Source of the DNA: Eopsaltria australis
Lineage: Eukaryota > Chordata > Aves > Passeriformes > Petroicidae
Assembly (NCBI GenBank): GCA_034509425.1
Contig: JAVTVJ010000050.1
Location: forward strand, 62,001-126,000
Direction: 5' to 3'
Length of the DNA stretch: 64,000 bases
In this document: piece after piece, positions 10,946 through 22,535 of the stretch
Layout of the letters: every line of letters starts with the position of its first letter
Numbering within the stretch: the first letter of the stretch is position 1
Notes under the pieces: generated by a model
Databases searched by the model: none
The model's input: only the letters and a program-made list of their open reading frames with translations
Told to the model about the DNA's origin: nothing
Position numbers and translations under genes: made by a program

Positions 10946-13900
10946 AAATAATAGGAGAGAGAAATGCTATTTATTGCTTATATATTTATTTAGCATTCAA
11001 TTGTTCTGACTTATTTTCAGGATCCTTCACATTTTAATTCCTAATACAGGTGAGCAGCAATGCTGAGAGACAATTCCATACCAGCAGGAAGAATATGCAG
11101 TGCATCTTTCATGGAGAAATCCCTTGCTTGGTGGTTTCCCAAACTGGAATGGAGGTCACTGCCTTTCCATGTGCAGGATGGTCTCTGTGTAGGGAGGGCA
11201 GGGTTTTTGTTACTATGTGGAATTCAGTGGTGGTTACAGAATTATTTTTTAAGGTTAAATTTATTCCTCTGCCTCCCAAGGCCTGTGGGAATCCATTGGT
11301 GCCTGAGGGCAGAATTTCTGTGTTTAGGAAAGGCACAGCAGGAAAATGTCAGGTGACTTTCAAGGTGCTTGGAATTACTCTGCTGACCGTGGTGGAAAGA
11401 CCAGGGCCAAAAGGTGGAAGGACCTGATGTACCTGAGGCTGCTCTGACAAAGAATTGGATTGCAGCTTGTATAAATTAAGGTCAGCACAGGTGGAAATTC
11501 TGCAAAACGTTGAGCAGCTTGGGCTGGTGTTGCTCCTGCTCTGAGACAGGAGCAGGTCCCCAGTGCCTGGGGAGGTCTGGGACAGCCAGGACCACTCAGC
11601 TTCCCAAGGGATATCCAAACCTAGCACCTCCCTGGAGACAAGAAGAGCTCTTTAAATGCAATTAGGACTTGGGTTACAGGCTGGCTTTGCTGTGTAATTA
11701 TCAGCATTATCTCAGCATTATCAGCTGGGATTTCACTGCTGATCCCATGGATAATCCTGACCTGTGTGACAGCAAAGGCTGCTGCTCCTCCCTGAGCTCA
11801 GCCATCCCCTCCCACACCTGCAGAGCACAGCACCTCCCACCCCACTGCTGTTTGCAGGATCTGCTGTTTGCTGAATTATCTGCTTTGGTGAGCACAGGGT
11901 GTGAGAGTGGGCAAGGAGGAGCCTCTTAGTTCAGCCCCAAACCAGGGTAGAAGAATACTAGCAAAAATTAGCCAAAAATATTTGTCTTTGCTGCCAATCC
12001 CTCTCAGTGATTTCTTTCTTTTTCCTTCTTTTTTCCCCTCCAAGTTTCACACAAAGCTCCATCTTTAGGATTAGCTGTCTACAGGCAGCTCTTTGTATTC
12101 AGCTGAATTTAAGATTATGACTGAGCCATAAAAGGGGAGAAAGGTGACACTGGAGAGTTTCTGCAGCTGTAAATCCTGAAATATTCAGGTCCATGACATT
12201 TTTGCAGCTGGCAAATGCTGAGTGAGGCATATCTGGTCAACCCTGGGGCCCAAAGTTGGTTGGATTTCACAGAAGAGCCTGCTGTGAGTCTCAGGTTTGG
12301 GCGGCATCAGATGCATTTAAAGAGATCTTTCAGGTCAGATGCTGAAATGCAATGTTTTATTGTCTGCAGTGATTGCCAAGAGGATTCACACTGGTCTCCA
12401 AACAGTCCTGAGCTGGTGATGGCTCTGGAGTGCTTGGATGTGCTTTGACTGAGGTGTAAGGACATGGGTGTGATGAATTAAATCTGTCTGAAAAGGTTAA
12501 ATGGGCTGGGCTGTGCAAACCAGTCTGATTCAAGTTCCAGTTCATCTCTGGATTGGTATTAAATCAAACACTATTTACAGACACATGTCTAAGTCACTGA
12601 GTTTTGATTAACAGACCTTGAGCTGAAGGGAATCTTGGTGGATTGTTACCCTACCACAGGCTTCCCCCCTGGAATTTTTGTGCTGGAAATCATATTTATG
12701 CAAGGGAGTCTACTATAGGCAATGAATTTTAACTCCAAAGTTCATGTCTTTAGTGTTCAGAGACAGGAAGGCAGCTTGAGATGTGGTTTCTCCCCATATC
12801 TAATGAGTGTTATTACGAGGAAATCTTCTACTGGATCAGATGCTTCCAATGAGTCTTTAAAAGGATTTGGATGTATTTAACAGGGTACCAGAGCTCACCA
12901 CAAACGGGAAGAGGAAAAAATTTATGAAGTCTGAGGCTTTGTCACCATGGTGACATCTATTTGAGTTTGGAAGTTGCATTAGTTTGAGCTCACAGATTTT
13001 TCTTTTCCTGTCATTAAAGGCACGCCTCTTATCCTCTCTCAGTTCCCTCCTCCTTCTCTTCTTACCCCACAATGACTGCATTTGAAAACTAAATTTCCTT
13101 TCAGGGAAAAAAAATACACAGGATAAATTACCTCCATCCATTACTGCCTCCAGCGAGCTGCAGCTGCTGAGGTCCATTTCCAAGTGGACTTCATGTATAA
13201 AATGAGAGAAAAAAAAATCTCTTTTCTGTGCCATGCAGATGAACAGCTATAATCAGATATGTCCAAGTGTGAGAGGCCTTTAATGATCACAGGGCTGACC
13301 ACATTCACCCCTCCAGGATTAGGTGGAGCTCACAGCAGAGATGGATTTAACCCAGTAAAGAACATCAGTGGGCTTTTGGGTTTGCTTTGCAGAGCACGCA
13401 AAGCTCTTCAAAGGTCTGTGGTACAACATAACCTTGATTTCAACTCTGGCTTTAATGGCTACTTGGAAGATGACAACGACCACACTCTTTGGGAATCTGT
13501 CATGGGGTGAGAAGCCTCAAAACCACGGGGCCAAATCTAAGCAGAGATGAAGTCTCTGCAGCCCACACAACTGCAGTGGCAGCTGTCAGGAGGATGCCAG
13601 AGCAAGCCCTGCTCCTGGCTGACAACTGCAGGGCAGAGAGGCTGAAGCACAGCTTAAAGGAGAAATGTTCCTTTGATGGATGTCCAGGATGGGTGACTGC
13701 TGCCTTTCAGGACGAGCCTGCTGAGCCTGGGAGGTGCTGATCAGCTCTCACAACAGCCTGCAGTCAGCAGGGATGGATGGCATGGCAGGAGCCCTGATCC
13801 ACAGGCAATGGCACTTAGAGAACTTGGAATTGATGAATCTGGGCGTTTGTTTGATTTGTCAGAGGGAGAAGCCAAGCTGTGGTTGATGGGTAGAGCAGTA

Positions 13901-16189
13901 CTGGGATTATTCATTTGCTAATGGTTTTCTGGCCACTGAGAAGCCTGATCTTAAACAGCAGGAATTCTGTCCCAGCATTTGGTCTTAGGAGGAGTTTTCT
14001 CCCCTGCACTGACCAGCATCACACATCATCCCTCCCTGCCTCCATCTGTGCTCACAGCCTAGCTCACTCTCAGCATCACATATTGTATTAAATTTGGCTG
14101 TGAGAATGTCACCAATTAAGAAGGGGAAAGCAAGAGTGAAGGTTAGGGGGGAAAGGTGAAGGTTAAATTCAGACATTCATGAGTTTATGGGGCAGTTTGT
14201 CCTCAAATCAAAGCCAGGCATTCATGTCGAGCTACGTAAACAGGAATAAACACTCATGTGAAAGTCACTTAAGAAGCAAAAACTCATAAGAATGTTTGCT
14301 GCAAAATACATGCTTTCTTCTCCCTCCCCTCCCCTGCTCTTGGCCCCATGGAAGGAGATTGCTCAGAGCGTGTTTCCAGCCTGGACAATGTGATGCCTCC
14401 AAAGATAAGGACAAAACCATCCCTGCCACAGACACATTTCGTGTTCTGAAGGCTGAGCCTCTGCTGCCAGCACAGCCTCAGAAAACAGCAGAGCATTCCA
14501 GAGTCCTGGGGTTAGGACACATCCCAGTCCTTCCTGAGGTGCCCAGTGATGTTTTTCCTCAATACCACAGTCTGTAAATATTTAGCTCAAAGTAAAGTTT
14601 TGGGAAGAAATGAGAAAACTGGTGAGAACGGTTTTTTTTAAAAAGCAAATTAACCTCAGATTCTCAGCTACCTTTTATTTACCAAACAGAAGAAGTTTCT
14701 CTGTGTGATACATTTCTTAAATTATAGGTTTCCCATTTCCTGGCATCCTAATAAAGTCTAGATGAATGATGAGAGAGTCTGCTGGGAGAATGAGTAAACA
14801 TCTCCTACTGTCTGGAATGCAAGACGACTACTGTCTTATCCTTTGTTACAGGTTGTTAAGATAAAATTACCCTATATATCAACAGCACTGTCAATGAAAT
14901 TAGAAAGGGCATTCTACCTCCACACTGCCCCCGAGGGTTTGAGGAGGGAGGAGGGAAGGCAGTTGTTTCTTTGTTTATTTGGGGTTTTCTTTGGCCGTGA
15001 AAGAAAGGAAGAAAAGGGGTTTGTTTTGGGTTGGGGGAAAAGCTTTGGCTTTCTTTTTAATGCAAATGAAAAAGAGGAGAGAAGCCAGGGAGGATGTGCA
15101 TGGCAGGTTTGGGTGTTTCATCAGCTGTGCAAGCAGGAGAGGGAAAAAAATTATGGCTTGATGAAAATCCCAGGAAAGGCTGAACTGCAGTGGCAGCAAC
15201 GCTCGGGTGCAAGGAGACCCTGAAGCTGCAGGTGGTGGCTCCAAGGTGGGACAGAGGCTGAGTCCCTGAGCTCAGGACCCATGGGTTTTGTCCCCCAGCA
15301 AGAGTCTGCTCTGAGCAAGGGCTGCTCTTTATCTGCTGCTGCAAACTTCTCAGCTGCAGTTTGGGGAGAACCCTCTTGTACATCCCTGTGATGCACTAAA
15401 GTGTCTCTGGTGTGTCTTTTAGCAGATCTTGATGCTGTTGCAGTTTTCCTGGTCTTTAGAGAGATCTACTTCTGGATTTTCTGGAATGTGAGTCTCGTAA
15501 GTGTGCACTTGATTGCCAAAATACTAGAAAACACTGCATATGATCTCCTGTACTCAGGAGGAATCCAGTGTTGACCTGTTTTCCTTGCAATTAGGCCATA
15601 TCACCAAAGGAATTACCTGGTTTGCATTTGTTATATTAATTGTGTCTTCAGCTGTGACTGCTTTTGAACCCCAGAGCCATGAGAGTGGGATCCAAAACTT
15701 AAATCTCATTGCCTCTATTCCACAAAAAAATTGATTCTCTGTTCCAGACATCTCTCCCAGCTGATCCCTAAGCTGCAGGAGGTGCTGGGCTGTGGTGGAG
15801 CTCAAGGGTTTTGTGTGGAGGAACAGGGCTCTAGTGCAAGTCAAAATCTCATCACTTCCATGCCCTCTCTTGTATCCATGTCAGCTTCTGTTACAATCTC
15901 ATTCCTTTAACTTTTCATTCTGGTTCTCCTGAGCACTTTGGTTTGCTTCCTTCTTTTTCTTTTTAAATACAGTTGTTTATTCATTTTTGAAACTCAAACA
16001 CCTCACACTTCAAGTATTTTCATTTCGAAATCAGAAAAAAACTGAACAGAAAACAATACTGGAGAAAAGCTGGCCATAAAATGCTGAACTTGGGTGAGAA
16101 ATGCTCTTGGATTCACAGAGCATTCCTGAGTTCCCCCATCCCATCTTGTAGCACGTCAGAAACTTTGCACATCACTCTCCTGCACTTAC

Positions 16190-16213
16190 GTGTGTGTACA
16201 CACACACACACAC
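16190..16213. repeat. (GT)4(AC)8 palindromic microsatellite
   Basis: GTGTGTGT joins directly to an AC run, giving a 16-base self-complementary centre. Alternating purine-pyrimidine sequence of this kind can adopt Z-DNA or cruciform forms and often varies in length. Confidence 0.85.
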
Positions 16214-17029
16214 GGGAGAGTTTTCTCTGACAAGCTGTAGGGCTTTGCTACAGATTTTCCATCCCTTGCCATGTCAAGAAGAAAATATCTTAATGCTCTA
16301 TTCACAAAACACTTTTGGACTGTTTCCATTTGAACGTTATGCCTGTTTGCATAGGCAATTCAGAGGGGAGTTCATAAAACCTTGGTTTGCCTGAATTTGT
16401 GAATGTCTGCCCACTGCATGGCCTTAAAATGAGATGATGTTGGAAAAGGGGCTGCTTTGGGATGCATACGTTCTGCACATAACCTTTAAATAACTCAGAT
16501 ATGTTTTCTGAGGAGGATGTTTTTCCTGTGCACTGAAGGCCATGCTTGTGCCACCTACGAATTTCTTCAGCTCCAAAACAACACTGAGTAAACAGCTGAG
16601 GGTTTTGCCAACTCAGTGTTTCCAGCACTTGCATCTTCCCTTTGGACAGATCCCTCAGTAAAGGACAACCTTTTGCTCTAATTCTTGCTGTTTAGTTCCA
16701 GCAGAAATTTCTTCTGCCTCTGTTCCCAGCCTAAATCTGTGATAATGGGGACAAAGCCTCTCCTCTGCCCAGCCCTGCCAGGAGCAGCCAGCCCAAAACG
16801 GATGTTTGCCTGTATTAATCAAACACACAAAATCTGCAACCTGAACTGTGTACAGAAATGAGTGGAAAAAAGTGCAACCTGACCGCAAAAGTATTATTTT
16901 ATAAATAAGGTCCTTTAGTAGTAGTTAATTGGATACACATTGTGCTGGATTCATGGAACATTAAAAACTATCATATCCGAATTGAGTGACTGAGTTCATG
17001 TTACATCTCCAAATTGCCAGTGACCATTC

Positions 17030-18640
17030 TGCCTCGCAACATCAGACCTCGGGTTCAGCAATCTCGCTCAAGGGCCTTTTTTAAGTACATGGCGCTTTTT
17101 TTTTCCCCCCTAATAGAGATTGATTTAGTGTATGTTTAATGGCCCCATAAATCACTCAACATGCCCAACTCGCATACAAATTCTGCCAAAAAAAAAAGTT
17201 TTCAAGGAAGCAGATGCCTTGTTGGTGGAACCAATTTGCCTTGCTCTCTGCGTGTGCACGAACCCACCATTTCAAGAACCTCCTTATAAAAATGTTCTGC
17301 TCTCCCAAGCCTGCACGTTGGTCATTTTCTCCGGGGCTGCTTTCTTACCATGCCAAGTCAAACTCGGGCGGTTCCCCCGCTGTGCCCGTTCTGTCCGAGC
17401 GCCTTTTAGATCAGCAATAAATAAATTCATTGTGCGTTTCAACAAGGAGAAAGAGCCGGGGCTGGAGCCGCATTGTGCCTGCCCTTGTGAAGATCTATTG
17501 TGTGCAAAGCGCCGCGCTATCGGATGGCGTGGGTCATTTTTCATTACCCCACTGAGGATGCAGCTCAAAGCGGAGGATTATAGAAACTCATTTCCTTTGG
17601 TTAGGGGTAAAAAAAAAAAAGAGTTAACATTCAATAAACTCGAGGGCTATGACGCAATGTGGCCCTCAGAACCTTCCGAGCAGAGCTGTTAATAGCTTCC
17701 TTTCCCAGGACGCGGGTTTGCCCCGCTCACTTATCGACTTTGATGCATTAGTAAAAGAAAATATCAACCCCTCATAACTCTCAGAAATGATACAATACAT
17801 CACTTAAAAGTAAGCTAGGATCAACACGTTGTTAACTGTTTGATCTCTCGAGTCAAAATTAATGATAGGTGTTTTGCGCACAAAAAAATGAATGTTAAAA
17901 GGCTATTTAAGCTAACTAAAGACATCCCTACAACATCAGGGTTGAATTGGAGGTGATTTCCTGCAATGCAGCTGTTATAAGTTTATCAGTCTGCGGGTGG
18001 CAGTAACCAGTAATCATAACCAGATTGCAGAGGGGTGGGATGGAACTTATCTTTAAATAGAAGATCTATCTAACTAACTAACTACAGAAAGCTGCTTGGG
18101 AACTAAGTCCACGGTATTATTCACTAGAACACCCAAGGGTCTGGGAGAAGCCAGTTTTCTGTATATTTTAAAGAAATGAAATGGTTCTGAAGGTTTAACT
18201 GCTAGGCAGGGAGAAACCAAGGTTCATAATGATTAACAGCAGACCTCCTGCGCTCTGTACTCGCAGCATTTACACAATGATGATAGCTAATAAGAAATGG
18301 CATTAAGAAATGACTTCAACTTTCTCCACTGAGACGTTGCCATAGGCTGTTGATGAACTTTTAGCTCATTCTCTTGTGACACGGAAAGGAAAGATCTGAA
18401 ATGCAGCGTATACTTCAAGCAGAAAAGCGATTGAAAAAATTCCAAGAAATCTCTGTGAGGAGCCAAAGAGAAGTGTTGCACTGCTAGACAATGCCTCTGG
18501 ACAATTACAGCCTGTTAGTTTTAATGCAGCTCCAATTGCTTCCGTCTGCAGCTAATCTGACCACTGGAAACAGGCACTTTTGCAATGCCCTTTAATTTTT
18601 CTGATGTGTGTGGGCGGTATCTGTTGGTATTAATGTGACT
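17030..18640. promoter_or_regulatory. Candidate conserved non-coding element / enhancer block downstream of BMP7
   Basis: About 1.6 kb of non-repetitive, moderately AT-rich DNA keeps more CpGs than its flanks (for example GCGCCGCGCTATCGGATGGC at 17510) without being GC-rich. It contains a PBX-HOX type site CCATAAATCA (17145-17154), a TCF/LEF-type CTTTGATG (17738-17745), TTATC GATA-type sites and AATTAATGATAGGTGTT. No repeat family fits, and the one 186-codon frame matches no protein I recognise. Enhancer function for BMP7 or a farther gene is an inference. Confidence 0.4.
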
Positions 18641-19769
18641 CTTTTCCGGATTGAATTAGGGAAAACAAGATGAGCTTTCAAAGGAGCCTCGACTTTCTTT
18701 GAGAAATGTGAACTGCAGAGCACGGAATCCATGAGGATGGGTCAGGTCTGTCCCGAGTGCCTGGTGTGCAAACACAGAAAGGAGGGACAGAGAAGTCCCA
18801 TGGATCCCCAGATGTCCCCAGCAGCACCCTACAATCTCTTCAGCCATCCTTGTTCCTAATTTTGTCGGATACTCCAGGGACTCCAGCTCCATCTTTAGAG
18901 CTGTGCCCGCAGCCAGCTGGGACCCCCACAATTCCCAACATCCTGAGCCATGCAGATCCACTATTTTCAAGGATTGCATCTATTTTCTGTGGATGAATGG
19001 CTGCCTTAAACAGTTCATGAGTGAGCCAAAATCTTCTTCCATCCCCAAAGTCAGACGCGTTTTGATTTTAAACTGACCTTAGTTTGCTGTGTGAGCCTTC
19101 CCCAGGTCCAGCTCCCTCCCCTTGCATGGACTGTCTCGTGCCTACACTTAAACCTGGCTTGTGGAAGCCACAGTTCTAGAGAAGTTCAGATTTGCTTTTT
19201 TTACAAGGAACAGGCTGAAAAATGACAAACATAAAGTTCTAATGAAAATGAGTGTGTTTTTAAAAATTCTCTGCACAGCTTTTCTTCAAATTCTGCTGCA
19301 AGTTTAAACCTAAAATCATTCTTCCCCATGTCTGACATCTGTACATTATTTATACAACACCTTTTTTCATAGAGGTTTTTTAATAATTATTCCAGAGGTG
19401 TTTTTCAGTGGAGAAAGAGGAAATTATTGATAAAGCTGTAAATTTGAAATACATTTCAATTAAGACCCTTAGTCATTTCCAGTTTTTTGTTTTCCAAGCC
19501 TTACTCAACAAAACCTCTTAATTATTTCTCCATGGCAATGGGATCAGCTCACTCTGTTCCTCTCCCCACGGGGCCCATAAACCCCTCAGCTGGCAGATCT
19601 GCCTGTGCACCAGGCTGAGAGATGTGACACATCACAAATATCTGGAGAGGAGAAATTTTCCATTGAACAAAGTATCAGAGAGGCCCCTGCACTGCCTGCA
19701 TGAGGACAGGTGGATGGGGGCCAGACACTTCCCGAGTTTTTGACTTGCTGTGTGATTTCTCATGCATGC

Positions 19770-19950
19770 AGTGCTTTGTGTGCTTTACAGCCCATCCCAT
19801 CATAGCCATTCCTTCATCATTTCTGCCACACTAAAATTTTACAGACAGGGAAACTGAGGCAGTGATGGATGAGGCCTCCTGCCCAAAGTTATGCAGTGGA
19901 TGATGTAAAACAGAAATCAAGACTCCAGGTCCAGCTCCTTCCATATCATG
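19770..19950 (+). mobile_element. MIR-like ancient SINE relic
   Basis: The order of blocks is that of the MIR 3' half: TTTTACAGACAGGGAAACTG then AGGCAGTGATGG, then CCTGCCCAAAGTTATGCAGT, then a CAGAAATCAAGACTCCAGGT block. ATTTTACAGA-GGGAAACTGAGGCA is the best-known MIR signature. The copy is diverged with small gaps. It ends without a clear target duplication. Confidence 0.78.
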
Positions 19951-22517
19951 CTGAGTTATGTCTTGTTCAAGGACAGAAATGAGAGTGGAAATTACCAATC
20001 TTCAATATAGGAACTTTTGCCAGAGTAGACTCTGAAATTCTCTGCTGTGTAAATCACTTAAGTTATGCTGTTAAAATATTGTGTGGTTTGCTGCAATCCT
20101 CAGACTCAGAAATTCCCTGTTCAAGCACAGCCCTGTGCAGGTGTGGGGAGTGCTGCCTGTCCATCTGACCTGGAGGAAGAGAATGGGGGGATTGGTAAAC
20201 AACCAGTTAAGGCTGGGGCACTGTCACTCCATCCCTGCTGCACTGCAAAGTGCTGGATTCCTAAATGTGGGACCCAGATGCAGCAAGAACAAAGCCCACA
20301 TGAAAGCGGTGCTGATCATCTGAGCCGTGGCTCTGAGGAAGACGCAGAAGCGCTTGGGAGGCTGACACGGGGCTGGGGACAGATGGCACAGCCAGCAATG
20401 GCTTTTGCAAGGCACATGTGAGGGGGAAAAGGTTTCTGAGCCTCCACGAAACCTCCTCGTGTGCAGCCTTGGGCATCTGAGACTGTCTCTGTCCACCCAC
20501 ACACGTGGGCAGGGCTCTCAACCCCTCTGCAGATGTGGGGCCCCCCAACCTTTTAGTGCAGCTTGGGAGAGGATTGTTTTGGGAGCAATTCTTGCAAAAA
20601 TGAGCCATGAGATGTGAAAAATCTACCTTTTTTACATCAGGCTTTCCAGGGAACCAGTGATTTCACTAGGAGCTCCCCACTGCCCAGCTGGACATGGAAA
20701 ACAGTCCAAAACACGCTTGAGCATCCTGATTCCTTGGGCCAGCCTGGCTGTGGAACCCCAGGGAGAGACAAGAAAGAGGCAGGTTCTTCCCAGTCCCCAC
20801 AGTGATGTAGGGCAGGTATGTGGGTGGCTTCTTGTGTGAAAGGCTGTGTGAGAACACAACCAATGAGGCAAAGGTGATCACCAGTATGAGTGATTGCCTA
20901 ATTAGTGAGCTCTTTGGGGTTAGAGCCTGGGAGAAGGGCAGAGAGAGGCTTCTCCAAACTTAAGCCATATCACCTGCCTCCTAACTGAAGAAGCTGATGG
21001 GTAAATTGTCACCTAGTGAAGTGAAAATCTGAGTTTTCCAGAAAGGACTGAGTTGTAGGATTTTGAACGAGCCACTGAGAAGTTGAGCTGGAAGTTTAGT
21101 TGATTAGAGAGGCCAGAGTTTGTCCTAAGGAGGGGAGGCTCCTGCAAGTTCTTCACACACTGCAGACAAAATAATCTTGAAATGGTGAATTTTGCTGCTG
21201 TAGCTTAAGCTCGACCTGTAGGGAAGAGTGGATGCTGCTCTATCCATATAGCGTTGCTTGGAACAAGGGGTGTAGAAACAAAAGTAGGAAACAAAAGCTT
21301 TCTGCCTTGAAAGCTGGTTTGCTCCTGTCCTCAGCACAGCAGAGCTCAGCCTGCAGCTCTGGCTGGAGGGATCCTGCTGCTCTGCACCCCAGCCAGGAGC
21401 TCCATCCCAGAGCAGGCTGATTCCAGCTTTCTGAGTAACACAGCCTTATTAGAATAAGCTCCCCTTTGATCTGGCAGACAGAAGCCCACAACAGCTGCTT
21501 TGCAGCAGATAAGGACAGGCACTCTCCAGGCTGATGGTGTTTGGAGATTGGTCCCCAGGATGTTGTGCAACAGGCGAGCTCTCCCACCTGCAGCTGGGAC
21601 AGCGTGTTGGGGAAGGGACCTGTCTGCTGTGTGCCAGGGCTCAGGTGTGATGGAAATGGATGAGCTTCTGCTTTGTCCTTCTCTGCTCTCCACCCACAAC
21701 TCCTTCCTTGTGCAGAGACTGGGGAGAAAAGCTGTTCTTGCCAGTAAAACCTGTGCACTGAATCTGGAAGTTCCCCCCTTTTAGTAAGAATTGCTTGGCT
21801 ACAAACTCCTCTCTCACAGTTTTTTAGTAAGAAGTTCCTAACATTTATTATTCCAAATAGACTCACTAAAATGCTTCTTTGTGCATTACTTAAATGTTGC
21901 TTTGATCTTGCAGGAGAGGCTGATGTGGCTCACGTAGCCCTTTGGCCTTTGTGTGTCTCACCTTTCTTGACACTTGGGGATGTCGTGAGCTGACAGCTCA
22001 GTCCCTTAGCAGCGATGCCAGCTCCCTGTGAGGATCTGGGGGCTGCCAGAAGTGTGGCTGAGACTGGAAATAACCTCTGCCTGTAGTGAAAGGTAGTCAG
22101 GAGTGGTGGTGCACATGACTTCACCGTGCCCACTGCTCAGCATGAGTAACCAGTTCCATGCATTTCCATGCCAACCATTAATTTCCAGAGGCAATGACTA
22201 GCACAGTATTTTCCATTTCCAGATCGTGTTTGTACTGGCATGATTTAAAACACTTTGTAATTACAGTGGTTCCTATAGTCAAACTGCTAGAGCAATGCAG
22301 GGTGCTTAGAAGTTCTTCTTCAACCAGCAATTTTGGTAATGACAGTAATTCACGTAATCTATCTTTGTGGCCTTGTGGCTTGCAGAAGTATAGGCCTCTT
22401 TTTTAATTCTTCAGAGATGTAGCCCTATCTCTATATATAGCTCAGTAGATATCTGGTGTTCTAGATGTGTTAAAATAAACTCCACTGAGGAATTCCAGTC
22501 CCATCACCACAAACTTT

Positions 22518-22535
22518 CTGCTGCTGCTGCTGCTG
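22518..22535. repeat. (CTG)6 trinucleotide run
   Basis: Six perfect CTG units in intergenic DNA. No open frame of interest crosses them. Confidence 0.9.

Larger units (their letters stand above)
8467..17029. other. Intergenic DNA, middle part
   Basis: No supported gene. It is mostly AT-rich, single-copy-looking sequence with short open frames that match nothing I recognise. It includes a (GTA)5 run at 10931-10945 and a GT/AC palindromic microsatellite near 16.2 kb. The stretches at about 9950-10400 and 14640-14900 are especially repeat-poor and could be conserved non-coding DNA. Confidence 0.75.

Noticed and set aside
17132..17692. 186-codon plus-strand frame in the enhancer-like block
   Set aside because: No known domain or signal peptide, no splice context and an unremarkable ATG. 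Its length is explained by local CpG and base composition. A conserved non-coding element is more likely.
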